Shown here: positions 15,001 through 27,010 of the stretch, one piece after another
How positions within the stretch are numbered: position 1 is the stretch's first letter
How the letters are laid out: each line of letters starts with the position of its first letter
Assembly: GCA_002245135.1 (NCBI GenBank)
Contig: NGBS01000321.1
Coordinates: 1 to 64,000, forward strand
Length of the DNA stretch: 64,000 bases
Reading direction: 5' to 3'
Origin: Proteromonas lacertae
Lineage: Eukaryota; Sar; Bigyra; Opalinata; Proteromonadidae
Notes under the pieces: generated by a model
Told to the model about the DNA's origin: nothing
Seen by the model: the letters and a program-made list of their open reading frames with translations, nothing else
Database searches by the model: none
Program-made: the position numbers and the translations under genes

Positions 15001-18000
15001 GCTTTCATTTTTATTTCACCTACAATTCCTTCTTCACTATCTCCACTCTTAAATTCTATTGAATCACCACTCTCTTTTTCTTTACTTCCTCCTACTATTT
15101 TCATTGAATTTGATTCACTTTCTATTGAAATATCACCACTTTTATTTTCACTGGATTTACTGGAAACGGAAATTTCAAAACCTTTCAACGAGATTGTACC
15201 AGATGATCTTAAACCACTTCCACTTTCAATGGAGATTTTACCACCTTCACCAATACTTTCACCTATCTCAAATTTTATATTACCACTTGAATTACTACTC
15301 TTACCACTAGCAATCAAGATTGAACCACTTGTCCAATTACCTGAATTTCCTGTTTTCATTAATATTTCACCACTTGTTCCATTTCCAGATGTATTACCAG
15401 TTTCAATAAATACTCCACCTTTAATTAATGAATTTTCAGTTTTATTAACCTGTATACTAATTGAACCTGAATTCTTAGATAGATGATATATTGTTTCTTT
15501 TGTAGAACCAGTTACTAATCTGATTGAACCAACTTCTTTAGCTTTGCTTGTTTGAATTACTATATAACTCTTAGCTTTTATATTTATATCTCCAGATACA
15601 CTACCTTCACCTGTTTTTGCAGAAATGCTACCTGATGTAGTATTACTGTTGCCAGTTGTTATATTGATTGATCCAGAGATAAATGAATCTTTTGTATCAA
15701 TCGAGATTGAACCACTTTTACCAGTTATACTTGATCCACTTACCATTCGAATTGATCCACTTGAATTAGATGTTTCAGACGAGGTTTCAATTATTAAATC
15801 TCCACCTTCACTCTTGGATTTACCTCCATGAATTCCTATATTACCACCTACACCTTTATCATTATCACCTCCTTTAAACATAACAGATCCACCAGATTTT
15901 GAAGATTCGGTTGAACCAGCTTTTATATTGATTGAACTACCATTCAATTTCCCAGATCCACCTATTAATTCGATATTGCCTACATTAGAATGACTCGAAT
16001 TTCCTGTCTCAATCAAAATCATTCCATTATTCTCGATACTGTTTTCTATAGAAATTTCAATTGATCCACTTTGATTAAATCCACTACTACTCATTATTAT
16101 ATTTCCTCCTTTCATCTCACTCGCACCACTAGATAATTCGATATTTCCATAACTTCCTGATTTTATACTGATATTTCCACCATCTAACTTACTTGAATTA
16201 GATATTAATATTGAACCACCTACGATTGTGCCATTTGAACTTGTCACATTTCCACCTTTCAAAGAGATTGAACCACTTGAGTCTTTACTGTTTATTGTGT
16301 TGATTTCAATTGAACCACTCACTGACACTTCATTGGTACTATTTCCTGTCTTGATTTCTATCTTACCACTGGAATCTTTATTACTTGAACCACTTTCGAT
16401 TATGATTTTACCATTATTCTTTCCTTTACCACTTTCAATATAGATATCACCTCCTTCAGATGTCTTTGATCCACTTCCACTCAACATTTCAATTGAACCA
16501 CCTACTGAACCACTTGATTCACCACTGTGAATCATTATAGAAGAGGAATTATATAAACTAGAACCTCCAATTATATCGATTGGACCACTTTCTTTACCAT
16601 TGTTACTAGACATTTCAATTGAACCACTGTCTTTTTCACTTGCACCACTCTTCAACAAGATTGAACCACTTTCACTGTTGTTACTTTTACCACTGGAAAT
16701 TTCTATAGATCCACTTAATACTTTACTTTCACCACTTATCATCTCAATTGAACCACTTGATTTTTTACTAGATCCACTTTCGAATGATAAAGATCCACTA
16801 TTATTCACACTTTCACCGCTAGACATTTCTATTGATCCACCTACACCATTCAGATTTTCATCAACTTTTATTAAGATTGAACCACTTTCATCTTTACCTT
16901 TTCCACTCTCGATTAAGATTGAACCACTTAGTTCATTTCCATCATTACTCATAATCTTTATTGATCCATATTCTTTTCCACTTCCACTCTTCAAGGTTAA
17001 ATCACCTCCAGAAATTCCTCCACTTCCACTTATACTAATAATAGAACCACCAATCTTATCACTTTCACCAGCTTTCAAAACTATTGAACCACTAGAAATT
17101 TTACTTGAACCACTCAATAAGATTACATTTCCAGAAGTAGATTGACTATTTAGTTTATCACCATTTCCACTGGATAAGCGGATTTTACCACTTTCAGATT
17201 CGGCATTTGAACTTCGTAATTCTATTGAACCACTTTCTATTTCACTTGACCCACTCTTGATCGAGATTTTACCTCCTTCACCATCTTCAAACATACTATC
17301 ACCACTCTTTAAGTGGATTGATCCACCTAATTCAGATCCAGAACCTATCTCGAACTTTATTGAACCACTTGATTTTTCACTTGAACCACTCTTTAAACTT
17401 ATATCTCCTGATGAACCACGACTGTTACTACTTTCGATTATTATTGATCCACTGGATTTACCTTCACCACTTTCGATCTTTATTGAACCACCAAGTTCTA
17501 AACTATCTCCACTTTCAAGCTTGATTGAACCACTTAAACCATTTCGACTTTTACCTCCAATTATTTCAATAGAACCACCATCTTCTTTTATACTCGAGCC
17601 AGCTTTCATTTTTATTTCACCTACAATTCCTTCTTCACTATCTCCACTCTTAAATTCTATTGAATCACCACTCTCTTTTTCTTTACTTCCTCCTACTATT
17701 TTCATTGAATTTGATTCACTTTCTATTGAAATATCACCACTTTTATTTTCACTGGATTTACTGGAAACGGAAATTTCAAAACCTTTCAACGAGATTGTAC
17801 CAGATGATCTTAAACCACTTCCACTTTCAATGGAGATTTTACCACCTTCACCAATACTTTCACCTATCTCAAATTTTATATTACCACTTGAATTACTACT
17901 CTTACCACTAGCAATCAAGATTGAACCACTTGTCCAATTACCTGAATTTCCTGTTTTCATTAATATTTCACCACTTGTTCCATTTCCAGATGTATTACCA

Positions 18001-21000
18001 GTGGTTATGTTAACTGAACCAGATTCTGATAATCCACTACCAGTTTCCATATTAATATTACCACCTGCAGTCTTTCTATTTACTAAATCATCAACATCTC
18101 CAGCTTCAATTCTGATACTACCATCTTCAGTAGCTCCATTTCCTGTTTCTAAATTGATATTTCCTGATTCTGGACCATTTGTTGAAGTTGTTTTAACATC
18201 AATATTACCAGATATACCATTCATTGAATCACCTGTTTTGAATGACACATTACCAGATGCAATTGTATTTTCTTTACTTTCAACAGAGATAATACCACCA
18301 TAAGCATTATTCTCTCCTTTACCTCCTTCAAATGAAATATCACCTGTATTACCACTGTAACTATTACCAGTCTTCATGTCAATATTTCCAGCTGTTTTGC
18401 CACTTCCACTCTTTATATTGATATTTCCTGATATAATCTTACTATTACCTACAGTCACATTGATTGATCCAGATTCATCAGATGATGATGATGAAGTATT
18501 TATGAGGATATTACCTGAAATGACATTAGAGTCTTCAGTAGTGAAGTAAATTGAACCACTTTCAGTTTTACCACTTCCACTCTTCATTGATAATATTCCT
18601 CCATTATCCTTTTGAGAACTACCACTCTTGAATGATGTTGATCCTCCTACAGATTTCTCGCTTGAACCTGCATTGAAGTAAATAGAACCTGTTTTATTAT
18701 TTGCATCATTTACTTTAACAATAATAGATCCAGATTTATCAACTGAATCTCCTGACTTTAATAAGATTGAACCAGATAAAGCAGATGAATCATTAGTCAT
18801 TAATTTAATTGAACCGCTATTTCTTTTTTCACTTTCACCTGATTTTATATCAATATTACCACTCTCAATACCATTTCCTGTTTTAATAGTCATATTACCA
18901 CTTTCTAAACCTTGAGATTTTCCTATTTTGAACTGAATTGAACCAGATCCATCTTTACTATTTCCTGTTTGTACTTTGATCATTCCACTATTACTGCCTG
19001 AACCAGTAGTATAATTAACAGATCCACTTTGTTTATTTGATTCTCCAGATGCAATTGCAAAATTACCACTTGTTAAGTTCATTGAATTACCAGTTTTCAT
19101 TTCAATATTACCACTTGTTAATGATTCAGCAGTAATTATTGATATTTCACCAGAATCTTCTTTTTCACTTGAACCAGTCTTAATATCAATATTACCACTG
19201 ATTCCATTATTACCATTTCCTGATTTTACATTAATATTTCCTCCATTTACACCAGATCCAGCTTTAAATTGGATTGATCCACTTTCTTTTCTTCCTGAAC
19301 CAGCTTCTAATGTCAAATTACCACCTTTACCTTTGGCATTAAAAGAATTACCAGCTTCAACTGTAATATTGGATGGTTTAACAGAATTATAGTTATCAAC
19401 TGTTATTTCAATACGACCAGCTTGTGAATTACTACTATCACCAGTTACAAGCTCAATTGATCCTGAAGATTTCTTTGAACTTTCAGTTTTGAATGATACA
19501 TCACCACTTGTTCCATTTAATGCACTTGTTTGAATGGTTATATTACCAGATGGGAAATATTTATCTGACTTTGTCTGTAACAATATACTACCACCAATTG
19601 AATTACTATCTCCAGCTTCAAACTTTATACTTCCAGATGATTCTTTACCATAATTTGTTTGGATTTTAATACTTCCACTTTGATTTTCAGCATCACCAGT
19701 TTGTAGAATAAAACTACCTGACTTATCAGGTCCATTACCTGTTGTAATATCAATTGATCCACTAATCTGTCCATTTGCAGTATCTAATCTAATAGATCCA
19801 CTTACACCTTCTTCACCTTCAGTATTACCTGATTTAACTATTATTTTACCACTATTACCCATATTCAATTTAGATCCAGTTTCAAATGAAATATTTCCTC
19901 CTATTCCATTACCTAATGAATCACCACCTTCTAATAATACATCACCACCATTGGCTTTATTATATTTACTCTTATCTAAACTTGATCCACCTACAAATGA
20001 GATTGAACCAGCGGTTAAACCACCTGATCCTGATTTGATGTTTATATCTGAACCATCTGTAATATCTGTATTACCAGAATGAATATTAATTCTTCCATTT
20101 CCTTTTTCAGAATTTCCTGTCTTAAATGATAAACTACCAGACTTTGATCCTGATTCTCCAGTTTCAATGATTAAAGATCCACTGTTTACATCATCAACAG
20201 CTGATAATACAATAGAACCACTTAAAACACCATTACCACTTTCAATAGAAATAGTTCCACCTGATGTTTGTTTTGATGAGCCAGATAACAAAGTCATATT
20301 AGAATGAATTGATGTAATGTTAATTGAACCACCATTCTCTGATAGAGATGAACCTGCATAGAATGAAATAGAACCTGGTACATTGTTAATTGAATCACCT
20401 GATCTAATAGAGATTGATCCAGCTTTTAGAGCATCAGATTGTTGGATATAAATAGATCCACTCTTTTCAACACTTTCACCAGTTTCAACATTAATATTTC
20501 CACCAGAAACTACATCACTATTACCAGCTTTTAAATTGATTCTAGCTCCATTACCTTCAGCTGTTGTACCTGTACGAATATTTATCTTTCCACTATCACC
20601 ATTTAAACTATTTCCAGATTCAATTGATAAACTGCCTGTTGAGCCATAGTTATTACCTGTAATGAATGAAATAATACCACTACTTTTAGTTGAATCAGGT
20701 GTATTTATAATAACAGAACCAGAAATGAAATTATCACTACTTCCTGAATTAACACTAATATCACCACTTTTACCTGAATTACCTTTTCCACTCTTTAACA
20801 TGACAGAACCACTACGTTGTTTCTGAGTTATTCCATGTGTTGAACCAGCATTAATAACAATCATTCCACCAATACCATTCACTGAAGATCCAGCAATGAA
20901 TTCAACATCACCACCATTTCCTTTATTAACATTTTTTGAAGCAATGAGTGTAATTTCACCTGATTTATCACTACCACTGCTTTTACCAATTTGAATATAC

Positions 21001-24000
21001 ATATCACCAGGTATAACATTCTTTACATTTCCTGTTGTGAATAATAATTCACCAGATATTGTTCCACTATTTCCAGTATTCAATGAAATTGAACCAGATA
21101 TTGGTGATATTTCAGTCTTCAATACAATACTACCTGAAACACCATTTGGAGCTGTTCCTGTAATACCTACAATTGATCCACCAGTTTGTGAATCAGATGA
21201 ACCAGCTTCAATTTGTATCATTCCAGTATTCATCAATCCTTTACCAGTTATTAATGATATTGATCCTGCTTTATTTATATCTGAATTAGCTGTTTCAATT
21301 AAGATTGAACCAGAACCTAATAATCCATCTGAATTACCACTTTCTATTGCAATTGATCCACTTAAACCTCTTTGGACTGATGAGGTTTTGATTGAGATTT
21401 CTCCACTTGATTTCTCACTTTCACCAGTTTTCATATAAATAGATCCAGTTAAACCACTATCAGATTTACCAGTTTCAACAGCTAATTTTCCTGCATTATG
21501 TTTGCTAGTTAATCCATCACTACTACCTGATGATATAACAATACCACCAGATGTTTTATTTGAATTATAAGTGGTAATATTAATTGAACCACCTAAAATA
21601 CCATTTCCACTCTCTAAGTCAATACTTCCACTATTTTTACCACCAGATATACCAGCTTCAACGACAATATTAGCTGGTGTAATTGACTCGCCAGTTTCAA
21701 TGTCAATAGTTCCAGAACTATTAGTCAATGATAATCCAGTCTTAAATGCAATATCACCAGTTCTACCAGAAACAGATGAACTTGTTGACATATTAATATC
21801 ACCAGTCTTATTCTTGCCAATACCTGATACTATACTCACATTACCTCCTAATCCTGTAACACTACTTCCACCTGATAATAATACATCACCTCCGGTATCA
21901 GTGGATGTTTTACTGTATGTATCACCACCTTTAATATCAATATTACTACCTGTTAAACCTGATCCTCCTTTAATACTCATATCACCACCTTTAGCACCAT
22001 TCTTATCAGTACTTCCAGCTTCAAATCGAAGAGAACCAGAGGTTAAACCAGCGTTACTTGATTCAATAGTAATATTTCCACTTCCTTCACCATTACCAGT
22101 TTCTATTGTTACATTACCACCTTCATTACCTGAACCAGTAATTACTCGAATTGATCCACTATCATGTTGTAATGCAGATGCATTGGCAGTTTGCATAAGA
22201 ATTGAACCACTAAAACCTTCATCGGATGAACCACTGACAAATTCAATTTTACCTCCTTCTCCTTCTTTAGATGGACCAGCTTTCATTGTAATATCACTTC
22301 CATTACCAGAGAATGAATCACCGACTTTCATATCAATTTCTCCGGAGTAATGATTGGATGATGAACCTGTATGAACTTTAATATCACCTGAATCCTGAGT
22401 TGCATTACCAGTTCTAATTGTAGCATTACCACTTGAACCATATACACTGTCACCAGTTTTAAATCTCATTTCACCACTATTGTATTTCACTGATGATCCT
22501 GTTTCCATTAAAATATCACCACCAGTACCAACATCTCCTTTTCCACCTTTTACTTCAATATTACCTCCACCTCTTGCTTTAGTTCCACTGAGTGATTCAC
22601 CACCAACAGCTTCAATATTTCCACCTCTTCCACCATCAGCAAATGCAGTGTTATTTCTTGTACCAGCTTTTAAGGAAACATTTCCACCTTTACCATTTTC
22701 ATTCTCACCAGCAATGAATAATATATCACCACCACTGTTTGCTTCAGCTTTACCAACATTAAATACTAAGTTACCAACAGTTTCACTACTATTTCCTGTT
22801 TCAATATTGATATTTCCACTTCCAACAATACCAGAAGCTGTAGAGAATGAAATAATACCTGAATTTCCATTTCTCACTGATGGTGTATAGATATTCAAAT
22901 GTCCACTTGCACCTAATGTATTTACACCAGTAGTAACATTAACATTACCACCATTACTTGTAACTGAATCACCAGCTTTAACAAATACATTACCTCCTGT
23001 GTTATTCATTGATTCACTAACAGATATAATCATATCACCAGCAATACTTGAATTGGAATCACCAGTCTTGATAAAGATTGCACCTGCATCTTTTACAGAA
23101 AAACCAACTTGAACAGATATATTTCCTGTATTGCCATATTTACTATCAGCTGTATGAACTATCATATCACCACTTTTACTATCTTTACTTGGTCCTGTCT
23201 GCATAAGCATTGAACCACCATCTCCATTCACAGCAGCACCACCTTCATATTTGATATTACCACCTGATGCTTCTTTATTATCACCATAGGAATGACCAGC
23301 TCTTACTTCTACATCACCTCCACTTCCTCCATTAATATTTGGGTTTGTACCTGAACCAGCTTGAATTGAAACATCACCACCTTCACCATTTGGTTTTACT
23401 GTATCTCCAGCTTTTATTTCAATACTTCCTCCTATTGCTCCATGAGTTTCATCAATATTGAATAAAATATCACCAGCATGACCATTTACTGTATTTCCTG
23501 TTTCAATTTGGATAACTCCAGATTCACCTTGATTACTTTTACCAGTAACAAATTCAATTTTACCACTTTCTCTTCCAGTTGATTCAGTATTAATAACAAT
23601 ATAACCACTATCTCTTTCTACACTCTTTCCTGAGGTAATAGTTGCAGAACCACCAATACCACCAACTGCATTTCCACCTCTTATTTCTACATCACCTCCT
23701 GTCTCATATACCGATCCATGTGAAGATCCAGCTTCAAATGTTAAATCACCACCATTACCTTTATCAGAATTACCACCTTTCATATTGATATTACCAGCTG
23801 GAGTTAAAGCAGCAGAGGTTGAACCAGCTTCAAATGAAACAGAACTACCATTTCCATTGAAACTATCACCTGATCTTATTCTCATACTTCCACTATCACT
23901 TTCATTTGAAATACCAGTTCTAATATCAACAATACCTGCATCTCCTGCTGTTGTATTACCGGTTTCAATATTAATATTACCACTTGAAATACCATCTTTA

Positions 24001-26255
24001 TTTGGCTGATTTGCAGTTGTCAATGATATATTACCTGTTCCAGCTGGTCCTTTACCAGATGTTACATGAATTGAACCACCATTTTGACCAATTGAATTTC
24101 CTCCTTTAAATGTAACATTTCCACCAACTGAATTATTACCTTCACCTCCAATGATAGTGATATTTCCATTTCCTACTGTTCCATTACCAGAAATAACATA
24201 GGCAGTTCCTCCTTTTACTGGACCTTCACCTCCTTCAATACTAATGCTTCCACCATCTTCAGTCTTGGATAAACCTCCTTCTAATGTAATATTACCACCA
24301 TCACCTACAGATTTCTTTATTAAGACAGAAAAACCACCTGCTTTCTTTGCATCTCCAGTTTGCATATATATATCTCCACTAGTGAAATTAGAATCACCAC
24401 TGTCAAATGATACTTCACCAGCTGTGCCATTATCTGAAGTAGATGTTACTATTGATATACTTCCACTATCTCCAATGAGATTAACACCAGTTTCAATATT
24501 AACATCACCTCCTGTATCATTTAAAGATTCACCAGCTTTCATAATTATTGGAGATCCTTCAACATTTGTTGTATTTCCACCTATTATATTGATATCTCCA
24601 GCTTTAACTGGTGAAAATCCAGTATTAATATCAATATTACCAGATGTGTTATTAGCATTACCAGTAGAAATTGAAATATTTCCAGAGTTATTCTCACTAT
24701 TAATACTTGAAATATTAATATTTCCACTTTTACCTGTAATACTTTCACCAGTTTCAATAGTAACGTTACCACCAGTTGCATTATTAGTAGCATTACCACC
24801 TTGTAATAATATACTACCAGCTACACTATCAACATCATTATTATCAACAGAAATACCTTTCATAAACACATCACCACTTGTTCCATTACCAATATTCTTA
24901 CCACTCTTTATATAAACATCACCTCCTTTGGTTGTATTAACTCCTGATCCACCTTGTAATACTAAATTACCTGTAGCACCATGAATAGATGAACCTGTAG
25001 TAATATTGACATTACCTGTTAAGTTTTTACTATCACCACTATTGATTATTATTGAACCTGATATTGGTGCACTTCCTGATTCAAATTTGATTTCTCCACT
25101 TTTAGATTCACTTCCAGCTTTTTCTGTTTGAATAACAAAGTCACCACTTTTATTATTTTCACTTTTACCTGTTGTAAATTCAACAGAACCTCCAGTACCA
25201 TTACCAATTGTATTACCTCCTTGTATATCAATAGAACCAGGTATTTTCTTACTATTTCCACCTTTCAATGTAATATTTCCTGATTTCTTCAATGAATCAT
25301 TCACTACAATATTCACATCACCTGATTTCTTATCACCAATACCTGTATTAATATTAACATCACCAGTTCTATTAGATTCAGTAGATTTAATAATAACATT
25401 ACCAGAAATATTACTATTCTCATGATCATTCACTATAATATCACCACCAACGTTATTATAACCATTTCCACCTGTAATACTAGCAGTACCTCCTTGTCCA
25501 GCTACTGAATTACCTCCAATCATTGTAATATTCTGTTTAGTAGAGGTTATATTGACAGAACCACCAAGTATATTTCCTGCACCAGCTGTTATACTGATTG
25601 AACCTCCTACACTTGAACCATTACCACTTAACATGGTTACATTGTTTGGTGATGTTATATTGAAAATCTTATTGTTCTGGGTCATTCTAGAGGGAGATCC
25701 CAATCCTACTTCACCTCCACTGAATACTTCATCTGCTTCAACATTAAGATTTCCAATAACTGTCTCGTTATTAACAAATGATGTTGGACAGGGAGTTTCA
25801 TACACCATTCCTCTACATTTGGAAGTAAAAACATCATCTTTGATAATACATCTACTCTCTGAAGAACACCAACCACAATCGTCTGCAGATGCGCATGAAG
25901 TACAATCTGTGTAATTAGAACAATTGGGTTTTTCTATTATGGAAATATAGAATATTAAATAATATACTTGGACATATATTAACCTCCTCAGTTGTATATA
26001 ACCATTCGTCACAGTCTAATCCCTCTGCAGGTCCAACCTCATTACCTTCCATACATTGAAGAGAAGAGAGACAATAACCACATCCTGCAGTAACTACGCA
26101 CTTACCACAGTAATCCATCTCATCCCTATAAAATATATAAAACATTATAGCCTATACCAGTATAATCTCCCATTCTCATCATTAAACTGGCTACAGCTAC
26201 TCCCATACGCTGTACCAGTTAATAGTGATAATATTATCACTAAGATCGTAAGCAT
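1..26255 (-). CDS. Giant secreted beta-solenoid repeat protein with PSI-like modules and an internal S74 chaperone domain (partial at left edge)
   Basis: Starts at the ATG at 26255; the next in-frame stop lies just upstream. Exons are 26255-26158, 26125-25968 and 25933 to beyond base 1, split by 32- and 34-bp GTAT..TAG introns. Residues 1-18 (MLTILVIILSLLTGTAYG) form a signal peptide. Residues of about 30-135 hold two Cys-rich PSI-like modules (e.g. CTSCASADDCGWC). From about residue 150 onward the protein is a 14-16-residue repeat of the form SGSIxIxTGxSxxx, consistent with a beta-solenoid and almost free of cysteine. An S74 intramolecular chaperone domain lies at about residues 4900-5090, and repeats continue to the window edge. 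The frame changes near 9586-9604, 7820-7830 and 3816-3820, and the repeat pattern continues across each point. More than 8,500 residues are visible. A secreted or surface fibre is inferred. No membrane anchor is seen; the C-terminus lies outside the window. Confidence 0.85.
193..473. repeat. Diverged 281-bp direct repeat, first copy
   Basis: This stretch matches 1501-1781 at an offset of 1,308 bp (436 codons) with only a few base differences. It lies in the C-terminal repeat region of the giant gene and reflects an older in-frame duplication than the 2.4-kb one. Confidence 0.85.
1501..1781. repeat. Diverged 281-bp direct repeat, second copy
   Basis: Partner of 193-473. The match ends sharply at 1781, where the two copies part from ttacca to ttagca. 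Confidence 0.85.
10930..11500 (-). other. S74 intramolecular chaperone / auto-cleavage domain inside the giant repeat protein
   Basis: The coded segment runs from a pre-domain (ETVARGDNIIQFTDKNGEF) through SDRRVKENIERI to FIANEVEEVFPEYI. SDRRVKENI is the hallmark of the S74 (endosialidase-type) chaperone. In known members a Ser followed five residues later by Lys forms the self-cleavage dyad. Here Ser is coded at 11259-11261 and Lys at 11244-11246, so the spacing is intact. Known members trimerise a beta-helical stalk and then cut themselves off. The domain is usually C-terminal in phage spikes and is internal in MYRF. Here it sits in the middle of a repeat protein. Confidence 0.9.
13028..15401. 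repeat. Copy B of a 2,374-bp near-perfect internal duplication in the giant gene
   Basis: This block matches 15629-18002 base for base wherever I compared them. The offset is 2,601 bp, which is exactly 867 codons, so the frame is preserved. The two copies are separated by 227 bp of non-duplicated repeat coding sequence (15402-15628). Outside both edges the sequence changes abruptly. The other repeats in the gene are strongly diverged at DNA level, so this copy is recent or kept identical by gene conversion. Confidence 0.93.
15629..18002. repeat. Copy A of the 2,374-bp near-perfect internal duplication in the giant gene
   Basis: This is the N-terminal-side copy of the duplicated block (partner 13028-15401). 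It encodes roughly 790 residues of the Ser/Gly-rich repeat. Identity is high enough that short reads could not tell the copies apart. Confidence 0.93.
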
Positions 26256-26385
26256 TGCTTTCAAAAAAGTCTTTGAAATATTCAAGCCTAATCAAGCAAT
26301 GAAAAAGCGTATAGTTGTTTACATTCTTTATCAAGACCTATCAACGTATTTCATTCAAACATTAAGCTTGACTGGTTTGATTGAA
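26256..26385. promoter_or_regulatory. Shared intergenic region between the giant gene and uL11m
   Basis: This 130-bp gap separates two head-to-head start codons, so promoter elements for both genes must lie here or inside the genes. No recognisable TATA box or initiator could be singled out in the AT-rich sequence. Confidence 0.4.
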
Positions 26386-26945
26386 ATGTCAAAAGCCTCA
26401 AAAGCAGCAAAAGGAGTTCAAATATTAAAACAAACAGTGTTAAGACTGATGGTAAAATCAGGTCCACCAAAACCAACACCTGAAATATCAAGAGTATGAG
26501 TTTGTTTTTCTAAATTAGGCGCTTGGATCTCTTGGATTGAATGTAAAAGATTTTGTTGATAAAGTGAGTAAAGCCACAACACAATATCAGCCAAACATTC
26601 CTATTCCAGTCATTATGACTGCTTTTCCTAATAGAACATTCACATTTTACACAAAACTACCACCTACAACTTATTTTATAAAGAAATGTGCTGGAATTAC
26701 TAAAGGGAGGTATTGATTTTTATTTTTATGTTCTATGTTAGTGGTGATCAAAAAGTAATAGTTGGATATATAAATCTAAAGCAAGTATATGCAATTGCCG
26801 AATTGAAGAAAACAGAACCTCATCTAAGTCATTTATCTTTAGAAGCTTTGTGTTCTCAAGTATAATTATAGGGTTATATAATAAATAGATTATTGCAACT
26901 TGTAAGACGATGGGTGTGAAGGTAGTTAATAAGAATGGACAGTAA
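26386..26945 (+). CDS. Mitochondrial-type large-subunit ribosomal protein uL11 (MRPL11)
   Basis: Four exons: 26386-26493, 26519-26709, 26742-26859 and 26889-26945, with introns of 25, 32 and 29 bp. They join to 157 residues. The start MSKASKAAKGVQILK matches the MRPL11 style. The body has SGPPKPTPEISRALGSLGLN (the L11 PPLGPxLGxxG region), FVDKVSKAT, TYFIKKCAGITKGSG and VGYINLKQVYAIAELK. The last exon codes IIATCKTMGVKVV, the conserved end that binds rRNA. uL11 forms the base of the ribosomal stalk. The mitochondrial assignment rests on the N-terminus and overall resemblance. No separate targeting peptide is obvious. The gene converges on the next one with a 65-bp gap. Confidence 0.88.
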
Positions 26946-27010
26946 TTTATAATTTCTTTTGTTTGTATTGCTTTTTCAGGAAATAAACACTTCATGAATA
27001 AATGTATTAT

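Noticed and set aside
606-25914. Many plus-strand open frames rich in PLPLSI-type sequence across the giant gene
   Set aside because: They are the antisense of the SGSIxI repeats. The repeated codons happen to leave the opposite strand open. They have no introns, signals or separate logic.
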